Shown: piece by piece, positions 7,602 to 14,774 of the stretch
Layout of the letters: every line of letters begins with the position of its first letter
How positions within the stretch are numbered: the first letter of the stretch is position 1
Origin: Rhodospirillales bacterium
Lineage (GTDB): Bacteria > Pseudomonadota > Gammaproteobacteria > Steroidobacterales > Rariloculaceae
Direction: 5' to 3'
Assembly: GCA_024640665.1 (NCBI GenBank)
Contig: JAHEEO010000043.1
Span: forward strand, 1-15,704
Length of the DNA: 15,704 nucleotides
Made by a program: the position numbers and the translations under genes
The notes under the pieces: model-generated
Database searches by the model: none
What the model was told of the DNA's origin: nothing
What the model saw: the letters and a program-made list of their open reading frames with translations, nothing else

Positions 7602-7606
7602 TTTAT

Positions 7607-7632
7607 CAAGCTTCAGTGGGGTAGCAAGCTTG
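7607..7632 (+). promoter_or_regulatory. Hairpin covering the prs start codon
   Basis: CAAGCTT at 7607-7613 is fully complementary to AAGCTTG at 7626-7632, giving seven pairs with a 12-base loop. The second arm ends with the TTG start codon of prs, and the loop holds the only Shine-Dalgarno-like run, GGGGT. This would allow translation of prs to be controlled by RNA folding. Seen in sequence; function is inferred. Confidence 0.45.
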
Positions 7633-8583
7633 GATACGTCGAAATTCACTCTGTTCACAGGCAATGCTCATCCGGATCTTGCCGCGCAAATCGCGTATCA
7701 CCTTGGTATTCCGCTCGGGCGGATCAACGTCGGGCGCTTCAGCGACGGCGAAGTCAATGTCGAGATCATGGAGAATGTCCGCGGTCACGACGTTGTCGTC
7801 GTCCAACCAACCTGCCCGCCCACCAATGACAATCTGATGGAATTGCTGGTTATTGCCGATGCTTGCAAGCGGGCGTCTGCCGCGCGAGTGACGGCGCTGG
7901 TGCCGTATTTTGGCTATGGGCGACAGGATCGCCGCTCACGCGCGGCTCGAGTACCCATCACTGCAAAACTGGTTGCAAATTTAATCGCCACAGCTGGGTT
8001 TGACCGAATCATCACCGTCGATGTCCATGCCGATCAAATCCAGGGTTTCTTCGATATCCAAGTCGATAACGTCTATGCCTCGCCGGTGTTACTGGGCGAT
8101 GTCTGGCGCCAGGAATACCCGAATCTCGTGGTCGTCTCGCCGGATGTCGGGGGCGTCGTGCGCGCCAGAGCCCTGGCAAAGCGCCTCGATGATGCCGACC
8201 TCGCGATTATCGACAAGCGTCGGCCACAACCGAATATGGCCGAAGTTATGAACATAATCGGCGAAGTTCATGGCAAGACATGCGTTCTGATCGACGATAT
8301 GATCGACACCGCCGGCACGCTGTGCCACGCGGCCGAAGCACTCAAGAAGCACGGCGCGACAAAGGTTGTTGCTTACATCACCCACGCCGTGCTGTCCGGC
8401 CCGGCAGTGGAGCGGATCAGCAAGTCCAGTCTCGATGAGTTAGTCGTCACCAACACGATCCCGCTCAACAAGGAAGCCACCGCCTGCAGCAAGATTCGCC
8501 AGCTCAATGTTGCGGAAATGCTGGCCGAAACGCTCCGCCGCATCAGCACTGACGACTCTGTCAGCTCGCTCTACCTCGATTGA
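7630..8583 (+). CDS. prs: Ribose-phosphate pyrophosphokinase (PRPP synthetase)
   Basis: Prs transfers pyrophosphate from ATP to ribose 5-phosphate, giving PRPP for purine, pyrimidine, NAD, histidine and tryptophan synthesis in the cytoplasm. The 317-residue product (E. coli 315) shows all key elements: FTGNAHPDLA near the start, VGRFSDGEVNVEI, the ATP-binding flexible loop YFGYGRQDRRSR, the catalytic VDVHADQIQGFF region, IDKRRPQPN, and the PRPP-binding loop DDMIDTAGTL. The start is TTG, the only position that matches family N-termini; the frame stays open upstream through the tRNA gene, which cannot be coding. A GGGGT run seven bases before TTG is the likely ribosome binding site. The gene is followed by a hairpin and a new promoter for rplY. 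Confidence 0.97.
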   Translation: MDTSKFTLFTGNAHPDLAAQIAYHLGIPLGRINVGRFSDGEVNVEIMENVRGHDVVVVQPTCPPTNDNLMELLVIADACKRASAARVTALVPYFGYGRQDRRSRAARVPITAKLVANLIATAGFDRIITVDVHADQIQGFFDIQVDNVYASPVLLGDVWRQEYPNLVVVSPDVGGVVRARALAKRLDDADLAIIDKRRPQPNMAEVMNIIGEVHGKTCVLIDDMIDTAGTLCHAAEALKKHGATKVVAYITHAVLSGPAVERISKSSLDELVVTNTIPLNKEATACSKIRQLNVAEMLAETLRRISTDDSVSSLYLD

Positions 8584-8587
8584 GCCG

Positions 8588-8608
8588 GCCTTAACGCTAA
8601 ATTAAGGC
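8588..8608 (+). terminator. Hairpin after prs (no T-tract)
   Basis: GCCTTAA (8588-8594) pairs perfectly with TTAAGGC (8602-8608) around a seven-base loop, starting five bases after the prs stop. No run of T follows, so it would be a poor intrinsic terminator; it could protect the 3' end of the transcript or pause polymerase. Confidence 0.4.
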
Positions 8609-8629
8609 GACGATTACCGAAAACCGGTG

Positions 8630-8656
8630 TTGCCAGCGTAAGCCGTTTGCTATACT
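8630..8656 (+). promoter_or_regulatory. Sigma-70 promoter of rplY, extended -10
   Basis: TTGCCA (8630-8635) and TATACT (8651-8656) are spaced 15 bases. The -10 is preceded by TGC (TGN motif of extended -10 promoters), which compensates for the short spacing. A GC-rich GCGCGCCC follows. The distance to the start codon gives a leader of about 20 bases. Confidence 0.6.
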
Positions 8657-8670
8657 GCGCGCCCATTTTC

Positions 8671-8676
8671 GGAGGT
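8671..8676 (+). promoter_or_regulatory. Strong ribosome binding site of rplY
   Basis: GGAGGT is a near-perfect anti-Shine-Dalgarno match placed eight bases (counted from GGAGG) before a GTG, and it fixes GTG at 8684 as the rplY start. Confidence 0.8.
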
Positions 8677-8683
8677 ATCTACC

Positions 8684-9340
8684 GTGGATTTCGTACTCCC
8701 TGTAGAAGCACGCGAGTCAGCAGGCCGCGCAGTTAGCCGTCGGCTCCGGCGCGAAGGCAAAGTTCCCGCAATCGTTTACGGTGGCGGTCAAGACCCGCGA
8801 TCCGTGACGCTCGACCACGACAAGCTCATCCATCAAATGGATAACGAGTCGTTTTACACCAGTATCTTGACCATCAAGACGGGTAAAGAATCGGAGCCGG
8901 TCGTCGTAAAAGCCGTGCAACGCCATCCAGCTCGCCACCAGATCATGCATCTGGATTTCCAGCGAATCGTGGCCGGCGAAGCCATCACACTGCCAGTGCC
9001 CTTGCATTTCTTAAACGAAGAAACATCGGTGGGCGTCAAAACCCAAGGCGGCGTTGTCGAGCATCTGATGACCGACGTCGAAATCACCTGCTTGCCCAAG
9101 GACTTGCCGGAGTTCATCGAGGTGGATGTCAGCGCCGTCGAACTTGGCGACATCATTCATTTGTCCGATCTGAAGCTGCCTGAAACGGTAACGCTCGTTG
9201 CCCTGGAACATGGCAACGACCAAGCTGTATTCGCAATTCAAGCGCCGCGCCGCGTTGAAGAAGAAGAAGCCGAGGAAACCGCCGTAGAAGCGGATACCGC
9301 TGCGGGCGAAGCTGAAAGCGAGGCTGGTGACGAAAGCTAA
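8684..9340 (+). CDS. rplY: 50S ribosomal protein L25 (long, CTC/TL5 form)
   Basis: L25 binds 5S rRNA in the large ribosomal subunit. The 218-residue product is the long, two-domain form found in Pseudomonas and Thermus (TL5), not the 94-residue E. coli form. The N-terminal L25 domain (about 1-92) includes REGKVPAIVYGGGQDPRSVTLDH and AVQRHPARHQIMHLDFQRI. The beta-rich C-terminal TL5 domain (about 95-185) includes VEHLMTDVEITCLPKDLPEFIEVDVS and GDIIHLSDLKLPETV. A highly acidic tail of about 30 residues (VEEEEAEETAVEAD and onward) ends the protein. GTG is the start, set by the strong GGAGGT. It has its own promoter and is closed by a strong terminator. Confidence 0.97.
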   Translation: MDFVLPVEARESAGRAVSRRLRREGKVPAIVYGGGQDPRSVTLDHDKLIHQMDNESFYTSILTIKTGKESEPVVVKAVQRHPARHQIMHLDFQRIVAGEAITLPVPLHFLNEETSVGVKTQGGVVEHLMTDVEITCLPKDLPEFIEVDVSAVELGDIIHLSDLKLPETVTLVALEHGNDQAVFAIQAPRRVEEEEAEETAVEADTAAGEAESEAGDES

Positions 9341-9376
9341 ACTCGGTTTGTACTCATTCCGCTTGCGGGCGGCAAA

Positions 9377-9415
9377 CCAGCAAAAAGGCCGCCTCTTAGG
9401 CGGCCTTTTTGCTGG
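9377..9415. terminator. Strong bidirectional intrinsic terminator after rplY
   Basis: Two 17-base arms (9377-9393 and 9399-9415) are perfect inverted complements around a TCTTA loop. The GC core GGCCGCC/GGCGGCC is flanked by A5 and T5, the classic terminator arrangement readable from either strand. It ends 34 bases before the pth start. Confidence 0.9.
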
Positions 9416-9449
9416 AAGACATTCCAAAACGTCAGACCCAGAACCCACT

Positions 9450-10040
9450 ATGCAGCAACGATTCACTCTCATTGTCGGCTTAGGAAATCCGGGCGCTGAA
9501 TACGCGCAAACGCGCCATAATGCTGGATTTTGGTTCGTCGATGCGCTGGCGGAAAAGTACAATGGCCGTTTTTCGAGCAATAAGAAACTTCGCGCAGAGA
9601 TTGCAGAAATTTCAATTCAATCCATGCGCGTACGCTTGCTGAAACCTCAGACATTCATGAATCTTAGCGGCGAAGCAGTGATCACGGCCGCCAACTATTT
9701 CAAGATCGAGCCGGAACAAATCCTGGTTGCTTACGACGAAATCGATTTCGAGCCTGGCAAAATTCGGCTTAAGTTCAACGGCGGACATGCCGGCCACAAT
9801 GGCATCAGAAACATCATCGCGCACCTTGGCCGCAACTTCTGGCGACTGCGCATTGGCGTAGGCCACCCGGGGGAACAGTCGAAAGTCGTGAGCCATGTCT
9901 TGAAGCGAGCCAGCGGTAGCGATGCAGAGGCCATCATGACCACCATAACCCGCGGCATCGACGTGCTGCCGACACTCATTAAAGACGGCGCTGAGCGTGC
10001 TCAGCTCATATTGCATACGGATGATCATCATGGGAATTAA
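9450..10040 (+). CDS. pth: Peptidyl-tRNA hydrolase
   Basis: Pth frees tRNA from peptidyl-tRNA that drops off the ribosome and is essential in bacteria. The 196-residue product (E. coli 194) has IVGLGNPGAEYAQTRHNAGFW with N13 and the catalytic H23, then KPQTFMNLSG with M70/N71, AYDEIDFEPG with D96, and GGHAGHNGIRN with N117; these are the E. coli residues N10, H20, M67/N68, D93 and N114 shifted by three. RLRIGVGHPG is also typical. The ATG at 9450 is chosen because the frame upstream runs through the terminator hairpin. There is no clear Shine-Dalgarno sequence. Its end overlaps ychF by 11 bases, and pth-ychF is a widely conserved pair. Confidence 0.96.
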   Translation: MQQRFTLIVGLGNPGAEYAQTRHNAGFWFVDALAEKYNGRFSSNKKLRAEIAEISIQSMRVRLLKPQTFMNLSGEAVITAANYFKIEPEQILVAYDEIDFEPGKIRLKFNGGHAGHNGIRNIIAHLGRNFWRLRIGVGHPGEQSKVVSHVLKRASGSDAEAIMTTITRGIDVLPTLIKDGAERAQLILHTDDHHGN

Positions 10041-11121
10041 ATGCGGCATCGTGGGCCTTCCAAACGTTGGCAAGTCCACGTTATTTAACGCGCTCACAGC
10101 TGCGGAGATCCCTGCAGAGAACTATCCATTTTGCACGATAGACCCCAACGTCGGCGTCGTCAGCGTGCCGGATCCGCGACTTGCTGAGCTGGCGGCAATC
10201 GTCAAACCGGAAAAGATTCTTCCAACGGTTGTGGAATTCGTGGACATCGCAGGCCTCGTGGAAGGTGCCTCCAAAGGCGAAGGACTCGGCAATCAATTTT
10301 TGGCGCATATCCGCGAAACACACGCCATCGCGCATCTCGTGCGCTGCTTCGAAGACGACGACATTACCCACGTTGCCGGGCGCATCGATCCGCTCAGCGA
10401 TATTGAGATCATCGATACCGAACTCATGTTGGCAGATCTCGAAAGCGTTCAAAAAAGTTTGCAAAAGGCCGAACGTAACGCGAAAACAGGCGACAAAAAG
10501 GTCATTTGGCAGCGTGATTTCTTGCAGCGCGTCGCTGACGTTTTGGGCGAAGGCCGACCGGTCCGCAGCATGAATCTCACCGATGACGAACAAAGGGCGC
10601 TGCATGAACTGCATCTGATTACAGCCAAACCGGTCATGTACATCGCCAACGTCAGCGAGGGGGAATTTGAAAACAATCCGCTGGTTGCAATGGTTGAGGC
10701 GTTTGCCGCCGAGCAAGGCGCAGAGGTAGTCACCATATCCGCAGGCATAGAAGCTGAACTCGCCCAGCTGGATGCAGACGAACAAGCCGAGTTTTTAGCC
10801 GGGCTGGGGCTCGAGGAACCCGGGCTGAATCGGGTCATTCGCGCAGCGTACAAGCTACTTGGACTCAAGACTTTCTTTACGGCTGGCGTAAAAGAAGTGC
10901 GCGCTTGGACCGTTAAACACGACGCAACGGCCCCTGAAGGCGCAGGCGCAATTCATACCGATTTTCAAAAAGGCTTCATCCGCGCAGAAGTCATAGCCTT
11001 TGACAAGTACATTGAACGGCACGGCGAAGCCGGCGCTCGCGAAGCTGGCGAGCTGCGCCTGGAGGGCAAGACCTATGTCCTGGCAGAGGGTGATGTCGTT
11101 CACTTCCGATTTAATGTTTAA
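10030..11121 (+). CDS. ychF: Redox-responsive ATPase YchF (Obg/OLA1 family)
   Basis: YchF is a ribosome-associated P-loop protein of the Obg family that hydrolyses ATP rather than GTP and is linked to translation and oxidative-stress control. The product has 363 residues, exactly the E. coli length. The P-loop GLPNVGKS is at 9-16, switch II DIAG follows VVEFV, and the G4 position reads NVSE rather than NKxD, the change that explains ATP preference. A coiled-coil insert (LADLESVQKSLQKAERNAK) and the C-terminal TGS domain (IHTDFQKGFIRAEVIAF to VVHFRFNV) are present. The start MGIKCGIVG matches the family; ATG at 10021 would add three residues. It overlaps the pth stop, suggesting coupling. Confidence 0.97.
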   Translation: MGIKCGIVGLPNVGKSTLFNALTAAEIPAENYPFCTIDPNVGVVSVPDPRLAELAAIVKPEKILPTVVEFVDIAGLVEGASKGEGLGNQFLAHIRETHAIAHLVRCFEDDDITHVAGRIDPLSDIEIIDTELMLADLESVQKSLQKAERNAKTGDKKVIWQRDFLQRVADVLGEGRPVRSMNLTDDEQRALHELHLITAKPVMYIANVSEGEFENNPLVAMVEAFAAEQGAEVVTISAGIEAELAQLDADEQAEFLAGLGLEEPGLNRVIRAAYKLLGLKTFFTAGVKEVRAWTVKHDATAPEGAGAIHTDFQKGFIRAEVIAFDKYIERHGEAGAREAGELRLEGKTYVLAEGDVVHFRFNV

Positions 11122-11131
11122 GGAGACAGGC

Positions 11132-12469
11132 ATGAGAAGACTCAGATTATTTTCGCTGCTGGCTTTCGGCCTCAGCTTGGCCGCCTGCAGCAGTGATTCC
11201 ACAGACTCGGCTGGAACGGCAGCAGACGGCACTGCCATCGGCGCCTCCGGGGCGGCCGATCAAGCAATAGACATCACATTGCCAGAGGGCTTCTCGGCAA
11301 CTGTGTTTGCCGACGGGCTAGGCGCGCCACGGCATATTGCTGTGAGAGACAATGGTGATGTTTTCATCACTCTCCGCACTAACCGCCAACTGATAGATCC
11401 AGATGCAAGCACAGACAGTCTCGCAGCCCTGCGCGACAGTGACGGCGACGGTATTGCCGAGCAGATCGAACTGTTCGGTCGTGGCGACGCGCATACCGGC
11501 ATGGCAATCTATGACAACAAAGTTTTTTACTCGACCGCCCGAGCTATCTATTCCATTGCATTGACCAACGCACTTGCACCTGGCGGACCATCGGAATTGG
11601 TCGTCGGCGGATTCGGCGACTCCGGCGGCGGTCACTCCGGCAAGCCGATCACCTTTGACAACGACGGTCACATGTATGTGCAGGCCGGCTCGCCTTCCAA
11701 TGCCTGCCAGCAGCAACAGCGAACCGCCGGCTCTCCGGGTGAAATGCCGTGTTCGCAGCTCGAGCAATTCGGCGGAATATGGCGCTTCATTGCTTCTATC
11801 AGTAACCAAGACCAACTCGAAGACGGCATCCGTTATTCAACTGGGCATCGAAATGTGGTCGCGATGGAATGGAACCCCGTCTCGGACGAACTGTTTATGG
11901 TGATGCACGGGCGTGATCAATTAGACACTCTGTTCCCGGAGCACTTCAACGCAGAGCAACGTGCGGATTTGCCCGCCGAGGAATTTCACGTCGTTGCCCA
12001 GGGCGACAATTTCGGCTGGCCTTACACGTATTTTGATCCACAGCGTGGCGAGCGGATGATAGCGCCGGAATATGGCGGCGACGGTGTTACGCCTGCTGAG
12101 CCTGGCCAGTATAAGAATCCGCTGATCGCGTTCCCAGCTCATTGGGCACCCAATGATTTGCTGTTTTACACCGGCGATCAGTTCCCCGAGCGATATCGAG
12201 GCGGTGCGTTTATCGCTTTTCATGGCTCGTGGAATCGCGAACCGGGCGTGCAAGACGGCTTCGCAGTCGTGTTTGTGCCAATGGAAAACGGCCGTCCCTC
12301 TGGCGACTGGGAAATTTTCGCCGACGACTTCGAAGGCGCTAGCCCAGTGACTAGCCCGGCGGGCGCCGCGCACCGGCCGAGCGGCTTGGGCCTGGGACCG
12401 GACGGCTCACTGTATTTCACCGACGATGCCGGCGGCCGTGTCTGGAAGGTAACTTACTCCGGCGCTTGA
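11132..12469 (+). CDS. PQQ-dependent glucose/sorbosone dehydrogenase-family lipoprotein
   Basis: The 445-residue product is a six-bladed beta-propeller of the soluble glucose / L-sorbosone dehydrogenase family, which oxidise aldoses or aldoketoses with pyrroloquinoline quinone. It has a lipoprotein signal with lipobox LAAC (Cys 19, followed by Ser) and a low-complexity linker to about 45, so it is probably anchored in the outer membrane facing the periplasm. Family motifs: LPEGFSATVFADGLGAPRHIAV, GGGHSGKPITFDNDG with H168 (the likely catalytic base, His144 in Acinetobacter enzyme), STGHRNVVAMEWNP with R240, DNFGWPYTYF, and RPSGLGLGPDGSLYFTDD. D102-x-D104-G-D106-G may bind calcium. C192 and C207 could form a disulfide. 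AGGAGA lies before the ATG, only 10 bases after ychF, so read-through from ychF is likely. The substrate cannot be read from sequence. Confidence 0.85.
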   Translation: MRRLRLFSLLAFGLSLAACSSDSTDSAGTAADGTAIGASGAADQAIDITLPEGFSATVFADGLGAPRHIAVRDNGDVFITLRTNRQLIDPDASTDSLAALRDSDGDGIAEQIELFGRGDAHTGMAIYDNKVFYSTARAIYSIALTNALAPGGPSELVVGGFGDSGGGHSGKPITFDNDGHMYVQAGSPSNACQQQQRTAGSPGEMPCSQLEQFGGIWRFIASISNQDQLEDGIRYSTGHRNVVAMEWNPVSDELFMVMHGRDQLDTLFPEHFNAEQRADLPAEEFHVVAQGDNFGWPYTYFDPQRGERMIAPEYGGDGVTPAEPGQYKNPLIAFPAHWAPNDLLFYTGDQFPERYRGGAFIAFHGSWNREPGVQDGFAVVFVPMENGRPSGDWEIFADDFEGASPVTSPAGAAHRPSGLGLGPDGSLYFTDDAGGRVWKVTYSGA

Positions 12470-13662
12470 GCTCGCACCTGGCGGCGCGGCAGCGCAAACC
12501 AGACGAGAATGACTGCCGCGATTACCACGGCTGGCAGCGCCGCGTATTGCACGGCGTTCCAGCCGAAACCATTGAGCAGCGCACCGGAGCTAAACGAGGC
12601 AATGGCAACGCACCCGAATAGGATGAAGTCGTTCAGACCTTGTACACGGGCTTGCTCTTCCACCGTGTGTGCCGAAGTCAGCAAGCTAGTGGCGCCGACG
12701 AATCCAAAATTCCACCCCACGCCGAGCATGATCAACGCCAAATAAAACTTGTGAAGATCTACGCCTGCCAATGCAATACCGGCGCAGATTGCCAGGCAAA
12801 CAAGACCCGTGCCAATAATGGGGGCGTATCCAAACCGCGCAATCAGCGCACCGGTAAAGAAGCTCGGGGCAAACATCGAGACAACATGCCAGCGCACTAC
12901 ATCGGCTGCATGATCGGACGTAAATCCATGCGCCACCATTGCGAGCGGCGTTGACGTCATCACCAGACTCATTACGGCATAAGAAACGGTGCCGCACACG
13001 AGAGCGGCCAATACGCGCGGGTCTTTGAATATGACACTTAAGGGTCTTCCACCGCTCTCGCTGGCTTGTTTACGCACCGGTGGAGGCATTCGCAGCAGCA
13101 GCAGAGTAACGATGCCAACGACGTTCAATATAACGATGGCCGCATAGGCACCGGCAAACTGCACTGGCAGCAGCGCTCCGCCAAAGCGCTGAACGAGTTC
13201 CGGTCCAAGCAAGGCGCTTACGAGACCGCCGCCAAATACGATTGAAATTGCCTTCGGCTTGAAGGAATCTGTAACTGCGTCCGCTGCTGCAAAACGATAA
13301 AAGGCATGCACGCTCTGCGCGATGCCAAACAGTGCGGAACCCGCCACCAATAGCACGAAACTCCCCGTAAAGAGCGCCCGGATGACGGTGCTGGCAGCGC
13401 CGATGCCGGCTAATGCGCCCAGCAGAAAGCCCAACCGGCGACCAAAACGCCCCATCAGCATCGATGCGACCGGTGCCGTGAACATCGACATCAGCACAAC
13501 AACGGAAATCGGCAGCGTCGCAAGCGCAGGCGTCGGGGCAAGTAACGCTCCGGCAAGCCCACCCAGTATGATATGCATCGGCAACTGCGAACCAATGGTG
13601 GCTTGGGCAAAAAACAAGACGCCTAGATTGCGCTTATCATTTCTTCCCCAAGGTGTATCCAT
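12454..13662 (-). CDS. Major facilitator superfamily transporter
   Basis: The 402-residue product is almost wholly hydrophobic with about 12 predicted membrane helices and a central charged loop (MPPPVRKQASESGGRPLSVIFKD), as in MFS carriers. The loop between helices 2 and 3 carries a degenerate motif A, MGRFGRRLGF (70-79). The segments FYRFAAADA (121-129) and KPKAISIVFGGGLVSALLGPELV recall the family that includes the riboflavin carrier RfnT, but I remember this only as resemblance and do not assign a substrate. The ATG has only a weak GAG upstream. The C-terminal end overlaps the end of the dehydrogenase gene by 16 bases on the opposite strand. It is divergent, with about 40 bases, from the SMP-30-like gene. 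Confidence 0.85.
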   Translation of the reverse strand: MDTPWGRNDKRNLGVLFFAQATIGSQLPMHIILGGLAGALLAPTPALATLPISVVVLMSMFTAPVASMLMGRFGRRLGFLLGALAGIGAASTVIRALFTGSFVLLVAGSALFGIAQSVHAFYRFAAADAVTDSFKPKAISIVFGGGLVSALLGPELVQRFGGALLPVQFAGAYAAIVILNVVGIVTLLLLRMPPPVRKQASESGGRPLSVIFKDPRVLAALVCGTVSYAVMSLVMTSTPLAMVAHGFTSDHAADVVRWHVVSMFAPSFFTGALIARFGYAPIIGTGLVCLAICAGIALAGVDLHKFYLALIMLGVGWNFGFVGATSLLTSAHTVEEQARVQGLNDFILFGCVAIASFSSGALLNGFGWNAVQYAALPAVVIAAVILVWFALPRRQVRAQAPE

Positions 13663-13702
13663 ATCTCGATTGTGACACGAATATCAGGAGTCCCGGTGAC
13701 CA

Positions 13703-14746
13703 ATGCTTAAGAAACAATTATTTGGTTTGCACTTCACAGCCGTCGCAATTCTGGCCAGCGCATGTGCAACATTGGAGCTGCCCAGCGCGTCTTCAGCAGG
13801 TGTGCCGGACGGCGCGCAGCCGCGAGCTGCGTTACCGCGAGCTGTCGAAATCGAGGCCATTGCCGGCGTCGTCGCCAGTGACGCGGAGTGGGTGTTGGCT
13901 TGGCAAGGCACCAACAACGCAGACGGGCTTGTTGGCTTACCCGACGGTTCCGTGATATTCGCACAGGAGCAACCACGGCAGATCGGTCGCCTCAACGCGC
14001 ATGATAATTACACCGTTTATCTCTACGAGACGCGCGGAGTCGGCTCGCTCAGCGCAGCAAGAAACGGACATCTTTATGGCGTTGAACGAACTTGTACAGA
14101 CCCGGGCCGACGCAGCAACGAGCCCTGCACGGAGGCAACTGCGGTCAGCAAAATTTGGCCACAGCGCACAATACTTGCAGATGCCTATAACGGCATGCCG
14201 CTCGGCCGACTCAATGATTTAACAATCGACTCACGCGGCGGCGCCTATTTCACTGTGGGCGGCGCGTTCTATGCCGATGCGCTGGGAACCGTGACCGGTT
14301 TGAGCGACAACCTGCAAACGAACGGGATCATCCTGAGCGCCGACGAAACAGTACTGTATGTGACCAACCGCGAGGTCGTTGTCGCGTTCGATGTCCGGCA
14401 AGACGGCGCAGTTGGAAACCGCCACAACTTTGCCCGACTGGAAGCTGGCGGCGTAGGCGATGGCCTGGCCATTGATTCGATGGGGCGTTTGTATGTTACG
14501 TCGAACCCCGGCGTTCAGGTGTTCGATCGAGCCGGCACATACTTAGGGTTAATTCCAACACCGCGTCCATCCATTAGCGTGGCTTTTGCGGGCATAGACA
14601 AACGCACTTTGTACATCGTCGGCAGTGGCGCAGCACTCGGGCCGGGAGGCAGCGAATTTATTACACCTGAAGGCGTGCGCAATAACGCAAAGACTATCTA
14701 CAGAATTGACATGCTCGCGCAGGGATTTCTTGGTCGCCCAAAATAG
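13703..14746 (+). CDS. SMP-30/gluconolactonase-like beta-propeller lipoprotein
   Basis: The 347-residue product has an N-terminal secretion signal ending in LASAC; Cys 21 may be lipidated, though position -3 is Ala rather than the usual Leu. Downstream it has the repeated strand pattern of SMP-30 / gluconolactonase / LRE propellers: GLPDGSVIFAQEQPRQIGRL, GSLSAARNGHLYGVE, GRLNDLTIDSRGGAYFT with N171, and GDGLAIDSMGRLYVTS with D253. N171 and D253 match two metal ligands of SMP-30 lactonases; the usual first-ligand motif EGP is replaced by ADG (73-75). C131 and C142 lie in an extra loop and could form a disulfide. AGGAG is 12 bases before the ATG. Lactone hydrolysis in the periplasm is plausible but not proven. 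Confidence 0.75.
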   Translation: MLKKQLFGLHFTAVAILASACATLELPSASSAGVPDGAQPRAALPRAVEIEAIAGVVASDAEWVLAWQGTNNADGLVGLPDGSVIFAQEQPRQIGRLNAHDNYTVYLYETRGVGSLSAARNGHLYGVERTCTDPGRRSNEPCTEATAVSKIWPQRTILADAYNGMPLGRLNDLTIDSRGGAYFTVGGAFYADALGTVTGLSDNLQTNGIILSADETVLYVTNREVVVAFDVRQDGAVGNRHNFARLEAGGVGDGLAIDSMGRLYVTSNPGVQVFDRAGTYLGLIPTPRPSISVAFAGIDKRTLYIVGSGAALGPGGSEFITPEGVRNNAKTIYRIDMLAQGFLGRPK

Positions 14747-14774
14747 GCAGCGCGTTGAGCGCAAACATCTCGTT

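Noticed and set aside
7570..7629. Longer N-terminus for prs starting in the tRNA gene
   Set aside because: The extension would be encoded by the 3' half of tRNA-Gln; family N-termini begin at the TTG at 7630.
9327..9449. Longer N-terminus for pth from within rplY
   Set aside because: It would translate through the rplY end and terminator stem; Pth proteins start a few residues before IVGLGNPG.
9011..9580. Minus-strand open frame of 189 residues spanning rplY, the terminator and pth
   Set aside because: It runs through the perfect terminator hairpin and lies opposite two well-recognised genes; composition looks like a shadow.
11000..11131. Longer N-terminus for the dehydrogenase overlapping ychF
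   Set aside because: The ATG at 11132 has AGGAGA upstream and gives a perfect lipoprotein signal; the extension would hide it.
13671..13686. TGTGA-N6-TATCA resembling a CRP site between the MFS and SMP-30-like genes
   Set aside because: The second half matches only three of five positions; too weak to call.
14749..14761. GCGC-GTTGA-GCGC hairpin between the SMP-30-like and yceI genes
   Set aside because: Only four pairs and no T-tract; expected by chance in GC-rich DNA.
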